DNA of 13,893 nucleotides from an uncultured Oscillospiraceae bacterium (GTDB lineage Bacteria; Bacillota; Clostridia; Oscillospirales; Oscillospiraceae): the NCBI GenBank assembly GCA_934659445.1, contig CAKUHV010000039.1, positions 1-13,893 on the forward strand, given 5' to 3'. The translations under genes were made by a program, and so were the position numbers. This document shows, piece after piece, positions 8,504 to 13,893 of this stretch. How positions within the stretch are numbered: the stretch's first letter is position 1; every line of letters starts with the position of its first letter. The notes under the pieces are model-generated. The model worked only from the letters and a program-made list of their open reading frames with translations, was not told the DNA's origin and made no database searches.

Positions 8504-10030
8504 TCAGCTTCTGGACACGCGGCTGATGCCGACCTCCTGCTGGACGGTAACGTCGGCCAGCAGGCCCTCCAGCCACTGATTCATATCGGTGCTGCGCAGG
8601 GTGCTCTCGGCGGTCAGCTGCCACTGGGGGGCGCCCCAGGAGGAGAAGTACATCACATGATAGCCGTACTCGGTCTCCACAATGCCGGTGTCGCCGGGCT
8701 GGCGGCTGGAATCCACAGACCAGTTCAGGAAGTTCTCCACATAGGAGCTGGTGGGGGTAATGTCCTCGATCAGGCCGCCGTTACTGGCGCTGCTGGTATC
8801 GGCGGAATTCTCTTTTGCCAGCTGGGCAAAGGAGTCCTCGGTGGCCTCGCCCTTCTTCCAGCTGTCCAGCATTGCCTCGGCCTGGGTCTTGGCCTGAGCC
8901 TTGCTCTCCTCATCCTCGCCGGAGAAGAGGATGTGGCGCACATTGGCGGTGGGGGTCTCGTCCCGCTGGCGGCTGATGAACCGGGCCACATAATAGGTAT
9001 AGGCGCTGCTGCCGCCGTCATACTCGCCCAGGGTGGTGTCCCCCGCCTTCCGGTCGGCGGACAGGAACCAGCTGGACAGGGAGGAATTCAGGCCGGTGCC
9101 CGTGCGGGTGGTGTCCAACTGGGTGGAGTAGATCTGATCGGCATACTCCTCGGCCAGGGTCTCCATATCCTCGCCGGCGTTCACCCGGGCAAGGATCTTC
9201 TCGGCCAGGGCCTTCATCTCGGTCTTGGCCTGCTCCAGCTTGGCGGCCTTCTCCTCGTCGGTCATCTCGATGGTGTTGCCGTCGGCATCCTTTGTCTCCA
9301 CAGAGGCGCGCAGGGTCAGCTGGTCAAAGTGGAAGGAATCCAGCTGGTCGGCGTGCTCCTTGTAGTAGTCCTCCAGCTGCTGATCGGTGTAGGTATAGCC
9401 GTCCTGCACGGAGTTCATATAGTCGTTCACATAGAGCTCCCGCTCCAGACAGCGGTCAAAGTCCTTTTCGGTCATCATGGGGCCGAACACGGCCTGAAGA
9501 TAGCTCTTCATATTGGAGTAGCTGGACGTGTCCAGAGAGGTCTTCATATTGTCCTTATACTCGGTGAAGGAGTCCTTGACCTCCTGGCTCTCGGCATAGC
9601 CGTCCGCCTTGGCCTTCTTCTCCACGGTGACATAGGTCTTCAGGCTGTCCAGGGCCTGCTCGATGAAATACTCGTGCCAGGTCTGGCCGCTCTCCTCGTC
9701 ATACACCTGATCCTTGGGGTCCTTGCTGGCGTCGAAGGAGGACATGCCGTAGGCGGCGTACTGATAGGCAGTCTGATACTGTCCGGCGTAGTAATAGGCC
9801 ACGTCGGCGGCGGTATACTTCGCCCCGTCGATGGTAACGGCGGCGGCCTTGCGCTGGAACACGCCGCTGTCCCAGATCAGCAGGGCGGCCACCAGCAGGG
9901 CGGCCACCACGCCCACCATGGTATAGACAACGGTATTGCGGCGGCTGACCTGCTCGTCATGCAGGCGCTTTTCCTCCCGGGTCATGGTCTTCTCCTCGGG
10001 GGCCGTATTCTTCTCATTGGATGCACTCAC
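8504..10030 (-). CDS. Membrane-anchored parvulin-type peptidyl-prolyl isomerase (PrsA/SurA-like)
   Basis: This 508-residue protein has a charged cytoplasmic N-terminus, one membrane segment (about 33-53, no lipobox Cys) and a large outer part. A SurA_N-like helical region covers about 65-230. A C-terminal parvulin domain covers about 360-463: VRHIL at 364-368, FAQLAKENSAD at 401-411, NGGLI at 417-421, and the ending PGDTGIVETEYGYHVMYF at 445-462. Residues 232-352 look like an earlier, worn parvulin repeat, since they share a KAGDTTLGEYDGG...YYVARF ending but lack the VRHIL start. Family role: isomerising Xaa-Pro bonds and helping secreted proteins fold outside the membrane. The start is GTG at 10030, preceded by AGGAAGGA about six bases upstream. 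It has its own promoter (10134-10162) and terminator, so it appears monocistronic. It is not named prsA because classical PrsA is a lipoprotein. Confidence 0.92.
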   Translation of the reverse strand: MSASNEKNTAPEEKTMTREEKRLHDEQVSRRNTVVYTMVGVVAALLVAALLIWDSGVFQRKAAAVTIDGAKYTAADVAYYYAGQYQTAYQYAAYGMSSFDASKDPKDQVYDEESGQTWHEYFIEQALDSLKTYVTVEKKAKADGYAESQEVKDSFTEYKDNMKTSLDTSSYSNMKSYLQAVFGPMMTEKDFDRCLERELYVNDYMNSVQDGYTYTDQQLEDYYKEHADQLDSFHFDQLTLRASVETKDADGNTIEMTDEEKAAKLEQAKTEMKALAEKILARVNAGEDMETLAEEYADQIYSTQLDTTRTGTGLNSSLSSWFLSADRKAGDTTLGEYDGGSSAYTYYVARFISRQRDETPTANVRHILFSGEDEESKAQAKTQAEAMLDSWKKGEATEDSFAQLAKENSADTSSASNGGLIEDITPTSSYVENFLNWSVDSSRQPGDTGIVETEYGYHVMYFSSWGAPQWQLTAESTLRSTDMNQWLEGLLADVTVQQEVGISRVSRS

Positions 10031-10127
10031 TGTTGTTCCTTCCTCTCTTATCTATGGGTTCCCGCCCGCGGGCGGAGATGGGATCACGGATCCGGCCGCG
10101 CAGGGGCCGGGACGGAATAACTGCACA
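10031..10127 (-). other. Palindrome-rich 5' leader of the foldase mRNA
   Basis: The predicted 97-base leader holds three strong symmetric elements: a perfect palindrome CCGCCCGCGGGCGG (10062-10075), GGATC/GATCC around three bases (10081-10093), and CCGGCC/GGCCGG around seven bases (10092-10110). Some overlap, so alternative folds are possible. I recognise no known riboswitch or leader class. Confidence 0.45.
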
Positions 10128-10133
10128 ACGGGC

Positions 10134-10162
10134 ATTATACCCAAAAGCGCCGCCGCTTGCAA
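10134..10162 (-). promoter_or_regulatory. Sigma-A-type promoter of the foldase gene
   Basis: On the minus strand TTGCAA (10162-10157) and a perfect TATAAT (10139-10134) are 17 bases apart. The predicted start is near 10127. Confidence 0.8.
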
Positions 10163-10180
10163 GGGGAAATCCCCCTCCGC

Positions 10181-10194
10181 GCCCCGACCGGGGC
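10181..10194. other. Short GC hairpin between the RNHCP gene and the foldase promoter
   Basis: GCCCCG and CGGGGC flank two bases. It lies about 70 bases behind the RNHCP stop, but no T-run follows on the minus strand. It is therefore at best a weak terminator of the rpoN operon; none better is visible before the next promoter. Confidence 0.3.
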
Positions 10195-10262
10195 CACGTT
10201 TTACACTTTGTTCACGGATACGGCCGCCGGAGACGGTCTGTTCCGCGCGGCGTCCGCATGAT

Positions 10263-10688
10263 TCAGGGCAGTTCGCCCTGTCCCCCCATCATGTCCGCCA
10301 TCTCCCGGATGCGCTCAAGCGGGAAGGGGGGCTGGGCAATGGGGCGCATGGCAATGCTCATCAGCTTGATGGGGTTGTCGTCCGCCGCCACCCGGTTGGA
10401 GGACAGCGCTCCGCAGCGCTTGCAGCGGTGGATGATGGCCCACTCGCCCCCCCGGCGCACCCAGACGGCGATGGGCTCCATCACGCCGCCGCAGTCGGCG
10501 GCGCGATCCCCCGGCTCGTCGTCCACGTGGAGGCTGGACAGGCAGTTGGGACAGTGGTTGCGGTGCTCGGTGCCCGCGCCGCCGGGGGTGACCGGACGGC
10601 CGCAGACCTTGCAGGTAAAGCTCTCGGTGCAGGCGTGGGTCTTATAATAGCCTACCTCGTACTGCCTGCGCTTATCTTCCCGTTTCAT
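10263..10688 (-). CDS. RNHCP-domain zinc-knuckle protein, unknown function
   Basis: This is a 141-residue soluble protein. It carries the sequence RNHCPNC (about 43-49) that names the RNHCP family, plus CKVCG (26-30), a Cys in ADCGG, and CKRCG (about 89-93). Together these look like one or two four-cysteine zinc ribbons. The C-terminal part (about 105-141) is short and has no motif I can place. The start at ATG 10688 is supported by GAGGAG six bases upstream. The frame continues upstream only by running into the rpoN coding end and has no better start. The gene follows rpoN after 23 bases with no promoter in between, so it is almost certainly in the same operon. The family's function is not known to me; a nucleic-acid or translation-related role is a guess from the zinc ribbons. 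Confidence 0.88.
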   Translation of the reverse strand: MKREDKRRQYEVGYYKTHACTESFTCKVCGRPVTPGGAGTEHRNHCPNCLSSLHVDDEPGDRAADCGGVMEPIAVWVRRGGEWAIIHRCKRCGALSSNRVAADDNPIKLMSIAMRPIAQPPFPLERIREMADMMGGQGELP

Positions 10689-10711
10689 ATAAGGCTCCTC
10701 TCTGGTCGGGA

Positions 10712-12073
10712 TCAGCGGGTCTTCCGGGCAAAGGCGCTGGGGATATTCAGCTCCTCGCGGTATTTCGCCACGGTGCGGCGGGAAATGGGGCAGTCCTCCC
10801 GGGCCATCAGCTCGCACAGCTTCTGGTCGGACAGGGGCCTGCTCTTATCCTCGTTGTCGATCAGCCTGCGCAGCAGGGCGCGGGCCGCGGTACCGCCGAA
10901 GGCGGGGGCCTCTCCCCCCGCGGTGGCTGCCCGGGAAAAGAAATAGCTCATGGGGAACACGCCCTTGGAGCACTGGAGGTATTTCTCACGCACGGTGCGG
11001 CTGATGGTGGACTCGTGCAGCTCCAGCTCCTCGGCCACATCAGACATACGCAGAGGCAGCAGCGCCTGGGGCCCCTGGCGGAAAAAGGCGTTCTGCCGGT
11101 CCACAATGACCTGAGCGCAGCGCTGCAGGGTGCTCTCCCGCTGGCCGATGGCGGACAGGACGCTCTCCGCCTGCCGCAGCTTGCCGGTCAGATATTCCCT
11201 GACCTCTTTGTCCTGGCTCTCCCCCAGCAGCTGGCGGTAATAGCTGTTGATGCGGAAGGGCGGCCGCTCCCGGCGTCGGGTCCGGGCGGTCAGGCGGCCC
11301 GTCTCGTCCTCCTCTACAAATACATCGGGCAGGATATAGGGGATCTGCTCGGGCTGCTGGAATACGGCGCCGGGGCGGGGCTCCAGCTCGCGGATCAGGC
11401 GCTCTGCCTGAAGCACCTCCTCCTGCGTGATGCCCAGGCGGGCGGCGATGTCCCGGTAGTGCCGCTTGGCCAGCAGGGGCAGATAGTCCCGCACGATGGA
11501 CAGAACGGGGCCGGTCTCGTGGATGCGGCGCAGCTGGAGCTCAAGGCATTGGGACAGGTCGGCTGCGCCCACGCCCGCCGGCTCCAGACGGCGGAGAATG
11601 GCAAGCCCCTCCTCCAGCCGGGCCACAGGAATGGAGGAATTCTGGGACAGCTCCTCCAGCGGGATGCGGAAATAGCCGTTATCGTCCAGACAGGCGGCCA
11701 GATAGCGCACGACCTGCGCCATGCCCTCGCTCAGGCCCAGCTGGTGGACCTGTCGGGAGAGAAAGCGGAACAGGGTCTCCTCCAGCCCGCCGTCGCTGGG
11801 CAGCAGGGCCAGGGGGTCCAGCTCGTCGTCGTCCACCCGCTGATAGAAGCGGTTCTGATAGTCGTTGTCCTCCAGCCACTTCAGCCGCCGCAGCAGGTCG
11901 CCCTCCTGATCGCTCTCGGCAGAGGGGACGCGCTCGTCCGGCTCTACCAGCGGGTTGTTCAGGGACAGCTCACGGATATAGGCGTCCAGCTCCTGAGTGC
12001 TCAGCTGGAGCAGCTCGACGCTTTGAAGCTGGAGCAGGCTGAGACGCTGGACCTGAGATTGCAGCAGCTTCAT
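10712..12073 (-). CDS. rpoN: RNA polymerase sigma-54 factor
   Basis: This 453-residue sigma-54 has all expected parts. Region I (1-48) is rich in Gln and Leu, with QLQSVELLQLSTQEL and NNPLVE, and contacts activators. An acidic linker follows to about 85, with VPSAESDQEGD and DDDELDPLA. The core-binding region covers about 90-290. The helix-turn-helix (343-361, MSDVAEELELHESTISRTV) reads the -12 element. The RpoN box at 431-440 reads SRRTVAKYRE, one change from the usual ARRTVAKYRE, and recognises the -24 element. Sigma-54 polymerase needs an ATP-driven enhancer-binding protein; none is encoded in this window, so its regulon cannot be read here. The start is ATG 12073 with GGAGGG nine bases upstream. 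It is the first gene of an operon with the RNHCP protein. No -24/-12 type promoter stood out to me in the intergenic regions. Confidence 0.97.
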   Translation of the reverse strand: MKLLQSQVQRLSLLQLQSVELLQLSTQELDAYIRELSLNNPLVEPDERVPSAESDQEGDLLRRLKWLEDNDYQNRFYQRVDDDELDPLALLPSDGGLEETLFRFLSRQVHQLGLSEGMAQVVRYLAACLDDNGYFRIPLEELSQNSSIPVARLEEGLAILRRLEPAGVGAADLSQCLELQLRRIHETGPVLSIVRDYLPLLAKRHYRDIAARLGITQEEVLQAERLIRELEPRPGAVFQQPEQIPYILPDVFVEEDETGRLTARTRRRERPPFRINSYYRQLLGESQDKEVREYLTGKLRQAESVLSAIGQRESTLQRCAQVIVDRQNAFFRQGPQALLPLRMSDVAEELELHESTISRTVREKYLQCSKGVFPMSYFFSRAATAGGEAPAFGGTAARALLRRLIDNEDKSRPLSDQKLCELMAREDCPISRRTVAKYREELNIPSAFARKTR

Positions 12074-12126
12074 AGGCGTTGTCCCTCCGTTTCATAGCCG
12101 ATATTCGGCCCTGTTTTCCAAGGAAA

Positions 12127-12155
12127 AGTTTAACCGATTTCAGGCCAAAAGTCAA
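12127..12155 (-). promoter_or_regulatory. Sigma-A-type promoter of the rpoN operon
   Basis: On the minus strand TTGACT (12155-12150) and TAAACT (12132-12127) are 17 bases apart. The predicted start is near 12120, leaving a leader of about 47 bases before the rpoN ATG. The -35 is near perfect and the -10 is fair. Confidence 0.75.
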
Positions 12156-12203
12156 GGAAGGGGGAGCGTTCCCCGGACGGCAGACCGCCGCCGCAGCTGG
12201 CGG

Positions 12204-12244
12204 AAACAAAAAGCTGAGACATCGGAAAGATGTCCCAGCTTTTT
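12204..12244 (-). terminator. Rho-independent terminator of folC
   Basis: AAAAAGCTG-GACATC pairs with GATGTC-CAGCTTTTT around a five-base loop. The only irregular pair is G-T (G-U) on the minus-strand transcript but A-C on the plus, so the element is built for minus-strand transcripts. It lies about 28 bases behind the folC stop and ends in a T-run. Confidence 0.88.
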
Positions 12245-12271
12245 CAAATCAGAAACGCTGTTTTTCCCGCC

Positions 12272-13540
12272 TCAGCACAGGCCCAGGTGGTGGCGGATGA
12301 GCCCCACCGCGTACAGGGACCCCCAGGAGCAGATTACGTCGTCAGGCGCCGCCATAGACAGCACCTTGTCTACCCCCTCCTCCACACTGCCGCAGGGGAG
12401 CGCCTCAAAGCCCTGTCCCCGCAGCCAGGCGGCCAGCTCCTCCCCGGCCAGCGCCCGGGGACTGTCAGGAGTGACGGTGACGAACGCCTTTGCCAGAGGC
12501 ATGGCCCGGCGCATCATCCCCTGCCAATCCTTATCTGCAAGCACACCGGCAAGGAAGATCAGCTTTTCCCGGGGAAACAGCTCCTCCATTGCCTCCATCA
12601 GGGCATCCACGCACTGGGGATTGTGGCCGCCGTCGATGATGAAATCCGGGGCCCGGCGGGCCAGTTCCAGCCGGCCCGGCCACTTGCTGTCCGCCAGACC
12701 CTGACGGATGGCCTCGTCAGAGATCTGCCAGCCCTTCTCCCGCAGGCTCCATGCAATATCCAGCGCGGTGATGGCATTATACCGCTGGTATTCCCCCAGC
12801 AGAGAAATGCGGAATGTGCCGGCATCGCGGTAGGAAAACACCTGCCCGTCCAGTCCGACAGACTGCACCTTCATGGTCTCAGGCGCCGTCACCGTGAGGG
12901 GGATGTCCAGTTCACGGCAGACACCCTCCACCACCTCCTCGGCCTCCCTGCTCTGGTGGTACAGCACACAGCGGCAACCGGGCTTCAGGATCCCGGATTT
13001 TTCCTTTGCGATCAGAGCCACAGTATTGCCCAACTCCTGGGTGTGCTCCAGCCCGATGTTGGTCAGAACCGCCACCTCAGGCGCCGGGATCACGTTGGTG
13101 GAGTCCATGCGGCCGCCAAGGCCCACCTCCAGCACCACAATGTCGCATTTCTGCTCCGCAAAGAAGGCCATTCCCACTGCCGTCATCAATTCAAACTCGG
13201 TGGGAAAGTCCTCCATTCCGTCCGCCAAATTCAAAACCTGCTCGGTCAGACGACCCAGAGTCTCGTCCGCGATGGGTTCACCGTTCACCTGCATCCGCTC
13301 ATGAAAGCGGAACAGATGGGGAGAGGTGAACAGACCCGTGCGATACCCCGCCGCCGCCAGCACGGACGCCGTCATAGCCGCAGTGGAGCCCTTCCCGTTG
13401 GTCCCGGTGATATGCACGAATTTTAAAGTGCGCTCCGGATTGCCCATGCGGGCCAGCAGCGTCTGGGTGCGCTCCAGTCCGGGCTTGCGCCCCACCCAGG
13501 AGCGCTCATGGATCAGATCGATCGCCTGTTGTCCAGTCAT
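12272..13540 (-). CDS. folC: Bifunctional folylpolyglutamate / dihydrofolate synthase
   Basis: This 422-residue Mur-ligase-like enzyme adds glutamates to folates with ATP, and in many bacteria also makes dihydrofolate from dihydropteroate. Visible landmarks are the ATP loop GTNGKGST (46-53), SPHL (73-76) and ERMQVNG (81-87), which belong to the folate/omega-loop region. Also present are GLGGRMDSTNV with the following Asn/Val, EKSGILKPG with the Lys near the active site, DGGHNP (303-308) opening the C-terminal glutamate-binding domain, and WGSLYAVG near 406-413 at the end. Length matches the family. The start at ATG 13540 has GGAGGGG five bases upstream. Whether it carries both activities cannot be decided from sequence by eye. 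It stands alone between its own promoter and terminator, just behind an rRNA operon. Confidence 0.97.
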   Translation of the reverse strand: MTGQQAIDLIHERSWVGRKPGLERTQTLLARMGNPERTLKFVHITGTNGKGSTAAMTASVLAAAGYRTGLFTSPHLFRFHERMQVNGEPIADETLGRLTEQVLNLADGMEDFPTEFELMTAVGMAFFAEQKCDIVVLEVGLGGRMDSTNVIPAPEVAVLTNIGLEHTQELGNTVALIAKEKSGILKPGCRCVLYHQSREAEEVVEGVCRELDIPLTVTAPETMKVQSVGLDGQVFSYRDAGTFRISLLGEYQRYNAITALDIAWSLREKGWQISDEAIRQGLADSKWPGRLELARRAPDFIIDGGHNPQCVDALMEAMEELFPREKLIFLAGVLADKDWQGMMRRAMPLAKAFVTVTPDSPRALAGEELAAWLRGQGFEALPCGSVEEGVDKVLSMAAPDDVICSWGSLYAVGLIRHHLGLC

Positions 13541-13590
13541 AGTTTCCCCTCCCTGTCAAAGGCAGCCGTTCAAAGAATGATCTCCCGTAC

Positions 13591-13619
13591 ATAGTAAAGC
13601 ATAACCGCAGCCATGTCAA
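13591..13619 (-). promoter_or_regulatory. Near-consensus sigma-A promoter of folC
   Basis: On the minus strand a perfect TTGACA (13619-13614) and TACTAT (13596-13591) are 17 bases apart. The predicted start is near 13584, about 44 bases before the folC ATG. Confidence 0.85.
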
Positions 13620-13696
13620 ATATCCGGGGGCTATCAGCCGTATAAAAAACGTCTATTTCCCATGCTCTGTGTGTGCGGGTCTTCAAATATACAACT

Positions 13697-13784
13697 CCCA
13701 ATTCCTTTTTGTGTTCCCCGCCCCCGCAGGTGGGGCGGGGAACACTGATATTTCTTCTGCAAAGGAACATGAAAGGAAATTGGG
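13697..13784. repeat. Nested inverted repeat between 5S rRNA and folC
   Basis: The inner arms GTGTTCCCCGCCCC (13711-13724) and GGGGCGGGGAACAC (13732-13745) pair perfectly over 14 bp around seven bases. Outside them CCCAATTCCTTT (13697-13708) faces AAAGGAAATTGGG (13772-13784), matching except for one extra base, with AT-rich TATA tracts beyond. No T-run follows the GC stem on the minus strand, so it is not an ordinary terminator for the rRNA operon. It could be a small mobile or dispersed palindromic element, or a structured RNA. Confidence 0.6.
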
Positions 13785-13789
13785 ATATA

Positions 13790-13823
13790 TACAAAAAACA
13801 GGACAGCCGAAACTGTCCTGTTT
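13790..13823 (-). terminator. Rho-independent terminator of the rRNA operon
   Basis: AAACAGGACAG and CTGTCCTGTTT form a perfect 11-bp stem with a six-base loop, followed on the minus strand by a run of six T. It lies directly behind the 3' end of the 5S rRNA. Confidence 0.92.
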
Positions 13824-13825
13824 GT

Positions 13826-13893
13826 GTTGGCGTTACCTATCTTTCCAGTCCGTCGCCAGACAAGTATTTTCGGCAGAAGCGAGCTTAACTTCC
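13826..13893 (-). rRNA. rrf: 5S ribosomal RNA, 3' part only
   Basis: Read on the minus strand, the edge begins with GGAAGTTAAGCTC, the conserved loop B/helix III stretch of 5S rRNA. It continues with GCCGAAAATACTTG, GGAAAGATAGGT and an end in ACGCCAAC, in the right order and spacing for helices IV, V and the 3' strand of helix I. The 5' half is outside the window. The exact 3' end (about 13826) is estimated. An intrinsic terminator follows at once, so this is the last gene of an rRNA operon. Confidence 0.88.

Noticed and set aside
8657..10120. 487-codon plus-strand frame rich in Gly, Leu, Val and His
   Set aside because: It is a complementary shadow of the foldase gene, with no ribosome binding site or family signature. 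The same applies to 7538-8419 (opposite tetR), 11015-12097 (opposite rpoN) and 12230-13426 (opposite folC).
10689..10817. N-terminal extension of the RNHCP protein to 10817
   Set aside because: The added 43 residues come from the rpoN coding end in another frame. The ATG at 10688 has a good ribosome binding site and begins family-like sequence.
12074..12271. Sigma-54 (-24/-12) promoters near rpoN
   Set aside because: Looking for TGGC-N8-TTGC type spacing in the intergenic regions gave nothing convincing; sigma-A-type elements explain the starts.
13570..13794. 74-codon minus-strand frame between 5S rRNA and folC
   Set aside because: It runs through the nested palindrome and the folC promoter, has no good ribosome binding site, and its translation looks like no known family.
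1..13893. CRISPR array, tRNA genes, insertion sequences or phage genes
   Set aside because: I saw no evenly spaced direct repeats, no tRNA-like fold by eye and no transposase or integrase motif. The only possible mobile trace is the palindrome at 13697-13784.

Overview
The window looks like chromosomal DNA from a GC-rich, low-oxygen Firmicute, most likely a gut clostridium of the Oscillospirales (Oscillospiraceae) type. This is an inference. It rests on strong G/C preference at third codon positions, AGGAGG-type ribosome binding sites, sigma-A-like promoters, a Gram-positive style signal peptide, a PrsA/SurA-like membrane-anchored foldase, and the pairing of sigma-54 with an RNHCP-domain protein. 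Every gene I can support lies on the minus strand, so the window reads right to left.

Right edge (13893 to about 13620): the 3' half of a 5S rRNA and its terminator, meaning the end of a ribosomal RNA operon. A roughly 90-base nested inverted repeat follows, then a near-consensus promoter. Next come folC (13540-12272, folate polyglutamylation) with its own terminator, and an operon of rpoN (sigma-54, 12073-10712) and a small RNHCP zinc-knuckle protein (10688-10263), again with a clear promoter. Then comes a membrane-anchored parvulin-type peptidyl-prolyl isomerase (10030-8504). It has a near-consensus promoter, a palindrome-rich leader, and two hairpins behind it.

Left half (8249 to beyond base 1): a promoter with an operator-like palindrome at its predicted start site drives a two-gene unit. 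The first gene is a TetR-family regulator. The second is a giant secreted protein whose start overlaps the regulator's stop as ATGA. The giant gene is open for 2458 codons without a stop and leaves the window at base 1, so a search limited to complete ORFs misses it. It has a signal peptide, a His/Cys-bearing N-terminal region, and a long string of Ig-like modules ending in 'AGN' motifs. It is probably a cell-surface or adhesin-like protein, but its C-terminal anchor lies outside the window.

The most interesting unit is this TetR-giant surface protein module: an apparently autoregulated, translationally coupled pair in which a dedicated repressor controls one very large surface protein. The right half is housekeeping. 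The foldase next door could help fold secreted proteins such as the giant one, but the two are separated by terminators and a new promoter, so any link is only inferred.
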